Shown: positions 15,589 through 25,924, counted from the first letter of the stretch. The stretch: DNA of 45,143 nt from Paludibacteraceae bacterium (GCA_024399575.1 JAKSNT010000008.1:1-45143); one strand, 5' to 3'. Translations and numbers: made by a program. Notes: generated by a model from the sequence alone, not told the origin.

Positions 15589-17262
15589 TTATCTGACTTT
15601 TACAAAATATATTCCATTATCATACTGGAAAGTCATTGTCTCTCCTTCAGCCTGACGTTCAAATATCAGTCTGCCTGCTGCATCAAACACCATAACGGTC
15701 TGACCCTCCACGAGACCTGAAACAATGCACTCGCCATCACTCAACCTAATCACCTTTACATCATCCTGCACACATGCCGCATCAGCAGCCTTCCCTTGTA
15801 TATCAAACGATATCTTGCCACCTTTTTCTACAATATTGACAACATTGTATCTCGGATAAGTGGTGCAACTGGTCACTTTCTTACTGCCAGGATAGGCATC
15901 GCTGCTTGAAGAGACATAATATCCACTTTCCTTTACATCGCCTCCTGCCTCAATCAAATCGACACCCTGATTATTCTTATTGGCATTGACTGTGTTGCCA
16001 GCCCAATTGGCTGCATTGTATTTGATTTTCCATAACAGCATACCAGAGCCGGGCAACGCAGAATCCCATCCGGATTTCTGTCTGTTCTCCAACATATAAA
16101 ATTCGGCAGGATTAGGATTCGCTCCATCCATATTATGCCATCCGTTCGGCGAAATGAGATATGCACACTGAGTCGATTTGTTAACCTCATTCAATTCGAA
16201 ATGGCCTGTGCCAGTTATCACAACAGGCTGCATCCACCCCACCACAAACCGCTCGTACGCTGAATATGCAGCTGGTGTCCTCATGTCATTGTTGTAACAT
16301 CCCATATCCATCAAATCCCAACTGTTTGGTGTATTGAACGAGTACGAACCTCCCGTGTCATACAAGTCAACCAATCCCAAAACATGCGAAAACTCATGAC
16401 AAAACGAACCGATAGCAGTCATGGTACTGCCAGATGTATACAGCAACTCGCTTGAACAAGCATAGTCACTTATAGTCACCCCATTGTATGTAACCTGCCC
16501 ATCCACATTCCGACTGAACACTTTCCAACGATGTGGCCATATAGTATTAGAACTTGCACCTTCGCTTTGGGCAAATCCCGCATAGAAAACAAACACATTG
16601 TCAACATAGCCGTCACCATCGCAATCATATTGACTGAGCACCGACGGTCCTTTGTCTGCCACAAGTTTTGCCACGGCATCCACCACCATCTGATCTGGAT
16701 GCGCATCACTGCCTTCGCTGCCGCCAATGTCCTGCCCATAATACTTCTGATTCTTTGGCAAAGTGTAAGGACCATATACATCAAAGGTCGGACTGTAAGT
16801 CACATACGACATTGCACTGAAATAATCCTTTGCAGAACCAGTTGCACCATTATCGGAATATCCATACTGATTCAACATATTATAGAACGAACTTTTTGTT
16901 TTAGAGAACGCTACGTCGGAAAAGCTAACCAATATGACCAACCCTTTCTGAGCATGACTTGACGCAAATGTCCGCCTATCATTTTCTACAGCTTTCGACC
17001 TTTTCAATTTCTGCCTGCGAATATCCAATTCGACAGCATCAAATCTGACATCACTTTTCTCATAAAATCCATCTTCCCTCTCTTCGACAATATATCCATC
17101 AGACGTCTTGAAACAATGACCATACTCATCACCGACCAATTCTGCCTCTATAATGTTTCCATTCCTATCTTCAAGACGATGCACGCCTTTACGAGCAGGT
17201 ATTGCCGCTGCAAACAAACAACATAATGCAAAACACAATACACATAACAAAAACTTTCTCAT
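15589..17262 (-). CDS. Secreted M6-family metalloprotease with T9SS-like tail
   Basis: Zinc metalloprotease of the M6 (immune inhibitor A-like) family, exported. Order: signal peptide (1-20), propeptide-like segment (about 22-75), catalytic domain beginning near LVILVSFSD. A Ca-binding-type loop DCDGDGYVDN lies near 213-222 and the zinc site HEFSHVLGLVD at 289-299 (His289, Glu290, His293, Asp299). The last roughly 65 residues (VMVFDAAGRLIFE...GIYFVKV) look like a type A type IX secretion sorting domain. Length 557 residues. It follows the 778-residue paralogue by 2 nt; the two share about the first 480 residues in layout. The substrate is unknown, probably host or environmental protein. Confidence 0.88.
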   Translation of the reverse strand: MRKFLLCVLCFALCCLFAAAIPARKGVHRLEDRNGNIIEAELVGDEYGHCFKTSDGYIVEEREDGFYEKSDVRFDAVELDIRRQKLKRSKAVENDRRTFASSHAQKGLVILVSFSDVAFSKTKSSFYNMLNQYGYSDNGATGSAKDYFSAMSYVTYSPTFDVYGPYTLPKNQKYYGQDIGGSEGSDAHPDQMVVDAVAKLVADKGPSVLSQYDCDGDGYVDNVFVFYAGFAQSEGASSNTIWPHRWKVFSRNVDGQVTYNGVTISDYACSSELLYTSGSTMTAIGSFCHEFSHVLGLVDLYDTGGSYSFNTPNSWDLMDMGCYNNDMRTPAAYSAYERFVVGWMQPVVITGTGHFELNEVNKSTQCAYLISPNGWHNMDGANPNPAEFYMLENRQKSGWDSALPGSGMLLWKIKYNAANWAGNTVNANKNNQGVDLIEAGGDVKESGYYVSSSSDAYPGSKKVTSCTTYPRYNVVNIVEKGGKISFDIQGKAADAACVQDDVKVIRLSDGECIVSGLVEGQTVMVFDAAGRLIFERQAEGETMTFQYDNGIYFVKVR

Positions 17263-17264
17263 TG

Positions 17265-19601
17265 CTATTTAAGTATTATCCCTTTATTCAGAATCTGAAT
17301 TATGTAAAAGCCCTGCTCTTCTATCTCGAATTCCTCACTTCCGACAATGCACTCCGTCACTACTCTGCCAGCCACATCAACCACCCTGACTATATCTCCC
17401 TGCTCAAGTCCAACCACCTTCAATAGCGTCCCATTCCGCAACAATATGACCTCATTCACATCGCTTGCCGGCATATCGGCAGTGGAAACGTGTCGTACGG
17501 CACCGCATACCTCCACGCTGTCAACATAAAATATATTAGCATCACACCTTACGGTCAAAAGACTGTTTTCCTGAACGTTCCTGAGCCTGAATGTAACCAA
17601 AGAACTCTCAGTTCCTATCTTTTGAGTATCCGCAACATTATTATCAGACTCGACAATCATATTGGTTTGCATCAGTGCATACGCCTCGATGGAAACGGTT
17701 ACATCGCCAGATTCCTCGAATACAGGCATCCACAACTCTCCTTGTAAATCATTACTTCCAACCTTTATTTTCCCATTCGCACTCTCAATGACATTTCCTG
17801 CCCACCCCTTGATATCGGTGAACCTATCCATCTTGTCGGTAATAACTGTCGAACTTGACTTCACTCCTCCAAATGTCTCCTTATCGCATTTCGTGTTGCC
17901 AGCTACAATCTGACCATTCTTTGAATAAACAGCATACAGGACAATGTCATCGTTCGGATAATATGTCTCGCCAGAAAGTCCTGCATTAGGTGCCGATACC
18001 GACAAAGACTCACACCAGCCTACAAATTCATATCCTGTCTCAACATTCAACACTGTAGGTAATACTACTCCTGCTCCCACAGCACTCTCCGTCAGACTCG
18101 CAACTGAAGCTTCACCCAAATCCATGCCATCAAAACCCACATTGAAGTATTTCCGTCCACCCATATATTTGAAACTCACATTGCCACGATCCTTAATATC
18201 CGTAATACCCTGACCAGAGTATGGAATGAACGAATTTATGCGATCGGTACCAGGGAAAGGATCACTCGACTGCGCAGAATAACCTTTGACACCACCTGCT
18301 TCAATAATGTCAACCCCCATATTCCGCGAATCATTATTCACCTCATTATATACCCACGATGAATAAGAATAATCAATCTTGGTTACCAACATGCCGTGTC
18401 CAGGCAAATATTTGTCCCATCCGACATTTTGTCTGTTTTCAAAGAGATAGAACTCTGACGGTGACGGGTCCTCACCATCCATATTGTGCCATTTAGTCGA
18501 TGTACACATGTAAGCCTTTCCTTTTCCACTATTGATATTCGGCAATACACAATTATCAGCCTGCGTCAGCAAAGTTGGTGTCAACCAACCCATGAAAAAT
18601 CTCTCATACGAAGAATAGGATGGTGGTGTATGCTCATTATTCAGATAGTTTCCAGCATCCATCACATCCCAAGTCGAACACGTCCTATGTCCAGAATATT
18701 GTGTGTCGTACAAATCCGGCAATCCAAGCACATGGGAAAACTCATGACAGAACGGCCCAATACCGCACATATTGCTACCTGAAGCACCCTGCAACTCGCT
18801 CGAACACGCATAGTTCCCCAATATCTTTCCTCCATAACTAACCCTGCCATCAACAATATTAGAATATACATACGACCGGTGAGGCCATATACAGTCCTTG
18901 CCACCGCCTGCGTTTTCGCCATATCCGGCATAAAAAATAAACACATTATCTACATAACCGTCATTATCGGCATCGTATGGCTGCAATACGTTTTCTCCTT
19001 CTGCCTCAACCAACTTGGCTACAGCATCAACTACCATCTGCATTGGATTCTGGTCGCTTCCATACGAGTTTCCTCCATAATACTTACAGTTATTGTCCAA
19101 CTGATATGGACCATACACATCAAAGTCAGGTACATATTTCCCGTATGACGAACAAGCAAAATACTCTTTTACCGAACCTTTTTCATTATTCACATTACCA
19201 CTCATATTGTTCATCATATCATAAAACGCTTGGTTAGTCTTTGTGAATGGTTTATCAGAGAAACCAACCAATATAACCAATTGTCGCGTTGCTTGCTGAG
19301 ACGCTGTCATCAAACGACGTCTTTCGTCTTGAATATATCTTGCATTCTGGTGACGCATCGTTCTATAATCAATTCCAGAAATGTCTTTGTCAGTGACAAT
19401 ATACTCTCCATCGTGTTCTTCGACCAATTTCCCTTGCGAAGTGCATATATTGTGATAATATTCATCCCCCTCCATGTGCGCCCATAGAACAGAACCATCA
19501 TTAGTTACAATCCTAAAGCTGTCACGACGTGCAGGAATACCCCAAGCCACCAACGGCAACAACATTCCGACCAAACCCAATACTATATTCGAATATTTCA
19601 T
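17265..19601 (-). CDS. Secreted M6-family metalloprotease, long form with InlB-type repeat
   Basis: Paralogue of the next gene, 778 residues. Signal peptide (1-21), propeptide-like segment with GDE at 45-47, catalytic domain with DADNDGYVDN near 210 and the zinc site HEFSHVLGLPD at 286-296. After the catalytic domain comes one Listeria-Bacteroides (InlB B-type) repeat (NVGFDGMDLG... to GYEFVGWCESL... to DIVLYAVYSKNG). A beta-rich domain of about 130 residues follows, then a C-terminal sorting-like tail (GDIVRVVDVAGRVV...QGFYIIQIL). The tail predicts export by a type IX system. It lies 1 nt after the AI-2E-family gene and is probably co-transcribed with the envelope genes upstream. Confidence 0.88.
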   Translation of the reverse strand: MKYSNIVLGLVGMLLPLVAWGIPARRDSFRIVTNDGSVLWAHMEGDEYYHNICTSQGKLVEEHDGEYIVTDKDISGIDYRTMRHQNARYIQDERRRLMTASQQATRQLVILVGFSDKPFTKTNQAFYDMMNNMSGNVNNEKGSVKEYFACSSYGKYVPDFDVYGPYQLDNNCKYYGGNSYGSDQNPMQMVVDAVAKLVEAEGENVLQPYDADNDGYVDNVFIFYAGYGENAGGGKDCIWPHRSYVYSNIVDGRVSYGGKILGNYACSSELQGASGSNMCGIGPFCHEFSHVLGLPDLYDTQYSGHRTCSTWDVMDAGNYLNNEHTPPSYSSYERFFMGWLTPTLLTQADNCVLPNINSGKGKAYMCTSTKWHNMDGEDPSPSEFYLFENRQNVGWDKYLPGHGMLVTKIDYSYSSWVYNEVNNDSRNMGVDIIEAGGVKGYSAQSSDPFPGTDRINSFIPYSGQGITDIKDRGNVSFKYMGGRKYFNVGFDGMDLGEASVASLTESAVGAGVVLPTVLNVETGYEFVGWCESLSVSAPNAGLSGETYYPNDDIVLYAVYSKNGQIVAGNTKCDKETFGGVKSSSTVITDKMDRFTDIKGWAGNVIESANGKIKVGSNDLQGELWMPVFEESGDVTVSIEAYALMQTNMIVESDNNVADTQKIGTESSLVTFRLRNVQENSLLTVRCDANIFYVDSVEVCGAVRHVSTADMPASDVNEVILLRNGTLLKVVGLEQGDIVRVVDVAGRVVTECIVGSEEFEIEEQGFYIIQILNKGIILK

Positions 19602-19602
19602 C

Positions 19603-20679
19603 TCAGCTACTTATTTTATCCTTCAAAACATAACGTTTGTAATATGAAATCATAAGCGTCGTCAATGGTAATGCAATTATCATCCCGACAAAACCCAACA
19701 ACGAACCCCATATCGACAATGCCAACAATATTATTGCAGGTTTCAGGCCCATTGCCTTTCCCATTATTTTAGGTACCAGAACCATATCCTGAATAGTCTG
19801 TACCACAAGAAATACCGCAGCGCATTCTACCGCAATGATCCAGAACGACTCATTCGTCTCAAACGATTTCATCATTGCGAGCAACGCCACTGGCACAATA
19901 CCAATTGTCTGTAAATACGGCACCAAATTCAGGACTCCTATGAACAAACCTACAGTTATTCCCATTGGTAACCCGATGATAGCAAACCCAATTGCAAATA
20001 AAATACCAACAATGAATGCGACAAGCGCCTGACCCCTGAAATAACTATTCATTCCAACTTCAAGGTCGTGTACTATACCATATACAAGTTCTTTGTATTT
20101 CTCTGGAACCATCTTCTTGAAATCCATATTCACCTTGTCGTAATCCAACATGATAAATATAAGATATAATATCGATATTGCAGCCACAGCTATGCCTGCA
20201 ATAAACTTCCATGTGTTTTCCAAAATTCCGACAATCCCAGGCACTAACTTTTCAGATACAGATTCAACTGTCTGCAAATCAACCATAGATGCGATATCTT
20301 TCCCCTTGAGATACCCCATGACACTGTTCGACAAATCATTCCAGATATTTTGCGTCTCTCGCATTTCCCAAAGCTGTATGAACAAAACCCTGCCATGAAT
20401 TATCTCTCGTTCAATCATCGGCACCAACAAGAACCCCAATCCAGTCAAGAATCCAACAAGCAACAACAACACGATAATCACTGGAATCACCCTGCTTTTC
20501 AACTTCATCCATTTCTTGAACAACACCACTATCGGATTAAGCAGGTAGGCTATGAGCCATGCCACAAGAAAAGGCAACAACACGCCACTCAACCTGCTCA
20601 ACAAAAAATATGCTGCCACTATCCCTGCTATGACAACCAACCAATGTATTACTTTGTTAAACGTATAAATCATATACAT
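19603..20679 (-). CDS. AI-2E family (PerM-like) membrane transporter
   Basis: Inner-membrane protein of the AI-2 exporter/PerM family (UPF0118), 358 residues. Seen: two N-terminal helices with LLPFLVAWLIAYLLNPIV, a third helix, a periplasmic or cytoplasmic amphipathic region, and four to five C-terminal helices including GLPMGITVGLFIGVLNLVPYLQ and GSLLGFVGMIIALPLTTLM, the family signatures. Members have been linked to export of AI-2 or to Na+/H+ exchange; the substrate here is unknown. The start at 20679 is 4 nt after the murI stop. MIYTFNKV, two codons in, is an alternative start. Confidence 0.88.
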   Translation of the reverse strand: MYMIYTFNKVIHWLVVIAGIVAAYFLLSRLSGVLLPFLVAWLIAYLLNPIVVLFKKWMKLKSRVIPVIIVLLLLVGFLTGLGFLLVPMIEREIIHGRVLFIQLWEMRETQNIWNDLSNSVMGYLKGKDIASMVDLQTVESVSEKLVPGIVGILENTWKFIAGIAVAAISILYLIFIMLDYDKVNMDFKKMVPEKYKELVYGIVHDLEVGMNSYFRGQALVAFIVGILFAIGFAIIGLPMGITVGLFIGVLNLVPYLQTIGIVPVALLAMMKSFETNESFWIIAVECAAVFLVVQTIQDMVLVPKIMGKAMGLKPAIILLALSIWGSLLGFVGMIIALPLTTLMISYYKRYVLKDKISS

Positions 20680-20682
20680 ACT

Positions 20683-21519
20683 TTATTTTAATCCGTCACC
20701 CTGAAATTCCACTCTTCTGACACTTATGTCATCCATATCACTCGCGAACTGTCTGCTCAATGCCAGGAACTTTTCCACACTCTCAGTCGTAAAATACTCA
20801 ACACTACCTCCACGCGAACACTTCACATCAATCTCATTGTGTCTATGAAGATAATCTTTCAGACTTTCAGCCACTATCTGTCCCTGAGCTATCACTTTCA
20901 CACCATCTGGCAATAGACGTTCAATACTTTTCTTTATTATCGGATAATGTGTGCAACCCAAAACTATGGTGTCTATTTCTGCGCACTGCTCAATGAGTTG
21001 CGAAACGTATTTATTTATAAAATATTCAGCTCCTTTGCTATCTGCTTCGCCATTTTCTATCAATGGCACCCACATAGGACAAGCCTGTTCATACACCTTG
21101 ATGTCGGGCGATAACTTTCCTATCTCTATTGTGTACGATTTGCTCGCCACAGTTCCCTCAGTGGCCAATACTCCGACACACCTGCTTTTCGTAAACGCTC
21201 CGACAGCTTCAACAGTAGGTCTGACAACTCCCAAAACTCTCTTCTCTGCTCCAAGTCTTGGCAAATCGTTCTGCTGTATAGACCTCAAGGCTTTTGCAGA
21301 TGCAGTGTTACAAGCTAAAATAATAAGGTCACACCCTCTACTCTGTAACCATTTTACAGCCTCGAGAGTGTAACCATACACTACATCAAACGAACGTGTA
21401 CCATACGGAGCCCTGGCATTGTCGCCCAAATATACATAATCATATTCAGGCAGCAAATCCCTAATCCCTTGCAATATAGTCAACCCACCATACCCCGAAT
21501 CGAATACACCTATTTTCAT
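20683..21519 (-). CDS. murI: Glutamate racemase
   Basis: Cofactor-independent racemase making D-glutamate for peptidoglycan. The 278 residues carry both catalytic Cys motifs, ILACNTASAKALR and VLGCTHYPIIK, plus the opening FDSGYGGLTIL, YLGDNARAPYG and the hinge region GVVRPTVEA. It starts 5 nt after ompH. With uppS and bamA upstream this is the conserved Bacteroidales envelope cluster. Confidence 0.95.
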   Translation of the reverse strand: MKIGVFDSGYGGLTILQGIRDLLPEYDYVYLGDNARAPYGTRSFDVVYGYTLEAVKWLQSRGCDLIILACNTASAKALRSIQQNDLPRLGAEKRVLGVVRPTVEAVGAFTKSRCVGVLATEGTVASKSYTIEIGKLSPDIKVYEQACPMWVPLIENGEADSKGAEYFINKYVSQLIEQCAEIDTIVLGCTHYPIIKKSIERLLPDGVKVIAQGQIVAESLKDYLHRHNEIDVKCSRGGSVEYFTTESVEKFLALSRQFASDMDDISVRRVEFQGDGLK

Positions 21520-21524
21520 TGTCT

Positions 21525-22028
21525 TCAGATTATTCCGAGTTCCTTCTTTACAGCCGATGTCACGTCAACCAATTTATCGCTCTTATAGACCAATGCTCCA
21601 GACGTTGTATCGATTATATATAAGAATCCCTGTTTCTTTCCGACTGCATTTATCGCATTCTGCAATTTTTCCTGAATAGGCTTGAGCAATTTCTGCTGTT
21701 CAGCCTGAGCCTCCTGCTGAAATGTGCTTTGCGCGGTCTGGAATCTCTCTCCCATACTCTGCAAATCCTGTTCAGTGACCTTACGCATAGACTCACTCAT
21801 AGTCTCTCTCTCCTTCTCGTACTTGTCGTATTTAGCCTGCATCTCATCATACATGGTCTTCAAATACTCTTCTTTCTCCTTGTTGTATTTAACCATGTCT
21901 TTCTCAACCTGATCAATCTCAGGCATCAGCATCATAACTTCCGAAGAATTGATATAACCTATTTTCTCCTGACCGAACAACAACATGGGCATCACTGTCA
22001 ATGCTACCAAAAACAAAATTTTCTTCAT
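21525..22028 (-). CDS. OmpH/Skp-family periplasmic chaperone, copy 2
   Basis: Periplasmic Skp-like chaperone for outer-membrane proteins, 167 residues. Signal peptide (MKKILFLVALTVMPMLLFGQ), the family opening KIGYINSSEVMMLMPEIDQVE, then a long charged coiled coil (about 45-130) and a C-terminal strand IIDTTSGALVYKS...DVTSAVKKELG. It is followed 5 nt later by murI and preceded by a second OmpH gene; a tandem pair is usual in Bacteroidales. Confidence 0.92.
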   Translation of the reverse strand: MKKILFLVALTVMPMLLFGQEKIGYINSSEVMMLMPEIDQVEKDMVKYNKEKEEYLKTMYDEMQAKYDKYEKERETMSESMRKVTEQDLQSMGERFQTAQSTFQQEAQAEQQKLLKPIQEKLQNAINAVGKKQGFLYIIDTTSGALVYKSDKLVDVTSAVKKELGII

Positions 22029-22049
22029 AACTTATTTTAATTTAATTGA

Positions 22050-22568
22050 TTATTTACTCTTTAAATACCCTAATTTCTGCAAGAGGTCATCACTGACATC
22101 AAGTTTTGGTGCCAAATACACAATATTAGGTGACGACGACCTATCCAAAATCATTTGACATTTATGCTCTTCGCACAACTCTTTCAATGCATTGTATATT
22201 TCATCCTGTATCGGACGAACCAAAGCTTCACGTTTCTTGTCAAGCTCACCGCCAGGACCGAAATAATGACGTTTAAGGTCGCTTGCCTCCTTTTCCTTGG
22301 CAATTATCTCAGCAGCTCTCTGCTTTTTCATTTCATCTGAAAGAAACACCATTTCTGTCTCGAAATTCCTTGACATAGTCTTGGCTTCAGCCTCAACAGC
22401 TTCCACCTCACCCTGCCATTTCTTGGATATCTGTTCCAACTGGTCGTTGGCTGTCTCGTATGCCGGAATGTTTTTCAGCACATACTCCATATCAACCACT
22501 GCATACTTTTGACCATACATAATGCCAAAAGTAAAAAACAAGCACAATAAAAAGACTAATCTCTTCAT
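22050..22568 (-). CDS. OmpH/Skp-family periplasmic chaperone, copy 1
   Basis: Skp-like chaperone, 172 residues, with a signal peptide ending near MYGQ. It shows KYAVVDMEYVLKNIPAYETANDQLEQ, a coiled coil over residues about 40-120 and the terminal LDRSSSPNIVYLAPKLDVSDDLL. It lies 12 nt after bamA, whose product inserts the clients that Skp escorts across the periplasm. Paralogue of the next gene. Confidence 0.92.
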   Translation of the reverse strand: MKRLVFLLCLFFTFGIMYGQKYAVVDMEYVLKNIPAYETANDQLEQISKKWQGEVEAVEAEAKTMSRNFETEMVFLSDEMKKQRAAEIIAKEKEASDLKRHYFGPGGELDKKREALVRPIQDEIYNALKELCEEHKCQMILDRSSSPNIVYLAPKLDVSDDLLQKLGYLKSK

Positions 22569-22580
22569 ATCTATGTTAAC

Positions 22581-25196
22581 TTAAAACTCTTGTCCCAATA
22601 TAAAATGGAAATGACTTCCACCAACCTTGCCAGTCTGGTCCTGGTCGAATCCCCATCCCCAATCGACACCGAGCAATCCAAACATTGGCAAGAACACCCT
22701 TACACCGACTCCAGCGGATCTCTTAAGTTCAAACGGATTGAAATCACTGAAATCACTCCAACTGTTTCCTGCCTCTAAAAATCCCAATACCCATATCGTA
22801 GAACTTGGCTTCAACAGCAACGGATACCTCATCTCGACTGTCAGTTTTGAATACAGATTTCCATTATATCCATAATATCCCTCACCTGAATACGGCGTCA
22901 GCGTTCCAGAATCATATCCCCTGACTGCCACCAACTCGCTTCCGGGCGTGGTATAGCCTGATGTTCCATCTCCACCTACCAAGAATTTACCAAACGATGA
23001 CCTTTTGTTCACATTGTAATACCCGAGAAAACCATACTCTATCCTTCCCATAAGCACAAGTTTCTCGTTAGGTGACAATGGAACAAAAAACTGAGCCTTG
23101 AACTTCCATTTGTGATACTCCACCCACTCATTCTTCAGCGCTATATCCATATTAGCATAGTCCTTACCTTTATTCATAGGGAATGCCGAATAAGGTAATG
23201 TCAAGTTCAATGACAGCAATATGTTAGAACCTCTTCGCGTATATATGGGATTATCGATTGAGTTCCTTGATAGAGTCAATCCCAAAGACAAATCGTTCGT
23301 CACTCCACTCTCAAAGCCATAATAATACTTAAACCAGTTCTTCAGATGATGTCTCTGGTATGATAACTCCATATAGAACTGGAAATAGTCATCCGGCCAT
23401 TTCAATCTCGACCCGTATCCTATCGTAGCACCTAATGTCCTCATATATACGTTTTTGTCGTATTCAGTACCCCAACTGTTATAACCATAGTTATATGCAC
23501 TATTGTCATAACCATAGTAATATGAGTAGTAGTTGTTCATATTATTATAATTGGTGTATGCCCTGTTGCTCAATCCAGTCTGCACAGCATAATAAATACT
23601 TGTCGATATAGAATTAGGTCTTTTCCCGCCTGCCCATGGTATATACAATGACAAACTGTAGTTTTGGTAATATATTCCGTTCACCTGCGCCTTCAGACTG
23701 AGTGTCTGTCCCTCGCCCTGAGGAACAATCCTATATGTCTTAGGCTTAAACAAGTTCTGTATGGCAAAGTTAGTGAATTTCAAACCTATTGACAACACCA
23801 AACCCGACTGACCGACACCTGCCGAAAACTCTACCTGGTCACTCTGCTTCGACTCAAGATTGAAATCAATATCCACAGTTCCAGTCTCCATATCTGGTTT
23901 CAGGTCAACACCAGAATATACCTTTTCTTCGTTGAATTGCCCTAATTGCGCCAACTCCCTCATACTTCTCACCAAATCGCTCTGGCAATACAACTCACCA
24001 GGCTTTATCCTCATCTCCCTTCTTATGACATGCTCATAAAGTTTAGTATTACCATTAATGGTAATTTTGTTGACAGTAGCCTGTTTCCCTTCGTATATCC
24101 TCATCTCGAAGTTAATCGAATCATCATCTATCCCGACCTCGACTGGTTCAAGCTGCATGAAGAGGTAGCCATTATCCTTATATAAAGCCGACACCGCATC
24201 CTCATCCTCAAACAATCTCTTGTTCATTGCTTTCAGGTTGTATTCCTGCCCTTTCTTGACATTCAACAACTCACTCAGGTATTCCGAAGAGTATAACGTA
24301 TTGCCCACCCATTTCACGTCACCAAAATAATATTTCTTGCCTTCGGTCAAATCTATAAACACGTCAACCCTTCCGTCATCTCTCTTCACCACAGTATCAA
24401 ACAATATCTCAGCATCTCTATACCCTAATTCATTGTATTTTTCCAACAGAAGCTTCTTGTCATTTTCATATTCCTTAGGAATGAATTTATGACTTCTGAA
24501 TATGTTTTGTATCTTACCTCTTCGGTTAGTCTTCTTCATAGCCTTATCTATCTTGCTGATAGATAAATCCTTGTTGCCAGTTACCACTATATCATTCACC
24601 TTCACTTTCATGCCTTTGTCAACACTGATGTCAATCATCACGTTTTGCGGATCAGCTGGGTCAGGCTTCTGATATACGACTATCTCAGCATTATAATACC
24701 CCTTGTCGGACAGAAATTTCCTAATTGCAATCTTAGTCCTGTCTATAGCGTCAGCATTGAGCTGCTTGTTTTTCCTAATCTCAATGTCAGGCAAATCGTC
24801 AAGGTCACCTTTCTTCAACCCATAATAATTGATTGCCGAAACTCTTGGGAGAGACTTCAATGCAATAGTAAGCCATATACTGTCGCCCACAACTTTTTTC
24901 CGGTATATCTTTACGTCAGAGAAATACCCCTGTTTCCAGAATTTCTTTACGACACTGGTCAACTGGCTGCTTGGCACTTTTATTTTCTCACCAACAGTCA
25001 GACCAGAAAAACCCACAAGAACGTAATCTTCATAATAATCCGCCCCTTCTATATCCACCCCAGCCAAAACAAACTCTCTTCCATTCTCGGAATAATCTAT
25101 GTCGAATCTTTCTTCTTCCTGCGCATTCAACGACCCTGACAGGCTTAATAAGCCCACCACCAGCAATGCCACAATATGTCTCGATAATTTGTTCAT
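22581..25196 (-). CDS. bamA: Outer membrane protein assembly factor BamA
   Basis: Omp85-family protein that inserts beta-barrels into the outer membrane. From the ATG at 25196 it has 871 residues: a signal peptide (MNKLSRHIVALLVVGLLSLS), several POTRA domains (periplasmic, to about residue 420; e.g. VNKITINGNTKLYEHVIRREM), then a 16-strand-type barrel ending in HFHFILGQEF with terminal Phe. The barrel loop contains an unusual Tyr/Asn-rich stretch (NNYYSYYYGYDNSAYNYG). I reject the longer start at 25274 because the chosen ATG forms an ATGA overlap with the uppS stop and begins the signal peptide exactly. Confidence 0.95.
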   Translation of the reverse strand: MNKLSRHIVALLVVGLLSLSGSLNAQEEERFDIDYSENGREFVLAGVDIEGADYYEDYVLVGFSGLTVGEKIKVPSSQLTSVVKKFWKQGYFSDVKIYRKKVVGDSIWLTIALKSLPRVSAINYYGLKKGDLDDLPDIEIRKNKQLNADAIDRTKIAIRKFLSDKGYYNAEIVVYQKPDPADPQNVMIDISVDKGMKVKVNDIVVTGNKDLSISKIDKAMKKTNRRGKIQNIFRSHKFIPKEYENDKKLLLEKYNELGYRDAEILFDTVVKRDDGRVDVFIDLTEGKKYYFGDVKWVGNTLYSSEYLSELLNVKKGQEYNLKAMNKRLFEDEDAVSALYKDNGYLFMQLEPVEVGIDDDSINFEMRIYEGKQATVNKITINGNTKLYEHVIRREMRIKPGELYCQSDLVRSMRELAQLGQFNEEKVYSGVDLKPDMETGTVDIDFNLESKQSDQVEFSAGVGQSGLVLSIGLKFTNFAIQNLFKPKTYRIVPQGEGQTLSLKAQVNGIYYQNYSLSLYIPWAGGKRPNSISTSIYYAVQTGLSNRAYTNYNNMNNYYSYYYGYDNSAYNYGYNSWGTEYDKNVYMRTLGATIGYGSRLKWPDDYFQFYMELSYQRHHLKNWFKYYYGFESGVTNDLSLGLTLSRNSIDNPIYTRRGSNILLSLNLTLPYSAFPMNKGKDYANMDIALKNEWVEYHKWKFKAQFFVPLSPNEKLVLMGRIEYGFLGYYNVNKRSSFGKFLVGGDGTSGYTTPGSELVAVRGYDSGTLTPYSGEGYYGYNGNLYSKLTVEMRYPLLLKPSSTIWVLGFLEAGNSWSDFSDFNPFELKRSAGVGVRVFLPMFGLLGVDWGWGFDQDQTGKVGGSHFHFILGQEF

Positions 25197-25903
25197 ACTT
25201 TCCCGAAACGACGCTGACGCCCTTGAAATTCCTCTATTGCCTTGAGATATTCCTCTCTCCTGAAATCTGGCCACAAAGTTTCAGTGAATACCATTTCAGT
25301 ATATGCCAATTGCCACATCATAAAATTAGACAACCTAAGTTCGCCAGATGTTCTTATCAGCAAATCCGGGTCAGGCATGCCTGTTGTAGCCATATTGTCT
25401 GCTACCATCTCTTCGTCTATTTCGTCAATCTTCACCTCACCTTGCAGTACTTTCCTTGCAATTTCTCTCGTCATTTCAGTTATCTCCCATCTCGAAGAGT
25501 AACTGAGGGCCAGCACGACCGTCAATCTGTCATGCTTTTCAGTCTCCTTCTCGCAATTCTCAAGCAACTTCAATGCCTTATCAGGCAGCATTTCTCTTGC
25601 TCCTATTGCTCTAAGCCTTACGTTGTTTTTATGAAACGTCGGTAATTCTTTTACCAGATTTTCCATCAATATCTCCATCAAGCCGTCAACTTCGGTTTTC
25701 GGCCTGTTCCAGTTTTCTGTTGAAAATGTGTACAAGGTCAAATATCTAACTCCTATCTCCACTGATGTCTCCAGCACTGTCCTGACAGACTCCACCCCGT
25801 TCATGTGACCATACAATCTCTCTCTGCCATGAGCCTTAGCCCATCTACCATTACCATCCATGATTATAGCCACATGTGCCGGAATCCTGCTTTTGTCAAT
25901 CAT
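25193..25903 (-). CDS. uppS: Isoprenyl transferase (undecaprenyl diphosphate synthase)
   Basis: Cis-prenyltransferase making the C55 lipid carrier for cell-wall and glycan synthesis. Its 236 residues show the active-site opening HVAIIMDGNGRWAKAHG, LTLYTFSTENWNRP, DLLIRTSGELRLSNFM and FTETLWPDF, all family signatures. It is translationally coupled to bamA by ATGA. The neighbouring murI and the ddl/polyprenyl synthetase genes elsewhere in the window belong to the same wall-building theme. Confidence 0.95.
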   Translation of the reverse strand: MIDKSRIPAHVAIIMDGNGRWAKAHGRERLYGHMNGVESVRTVLETSVEIGVRYLTLYTFSTENWNRPKTEVDGLMEILMENLVKELPTFHKNNVRLRAIGAREMLPDKALKLLENCEKETEKHDRLTVVLALSYSSRWEITEMTREIARKVLQGEVKIDEIDEEMVADNMATTGMPDPDLLIRTSGELRLSNFMMWQLAYTEMVFTETLWPDFRREEYLKAIEEFQGRQRRFGKV

Positions 25904-25924
25904 AAATATAATAATTTTTGCTTT

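Noticed and set aside
25196..25274. Longer BamA N-terminus of 26 extra residues
   Set aside because: It lies inside uppS, would bury the signal peptide, and the ATGA junction at 25196 is a standard start.
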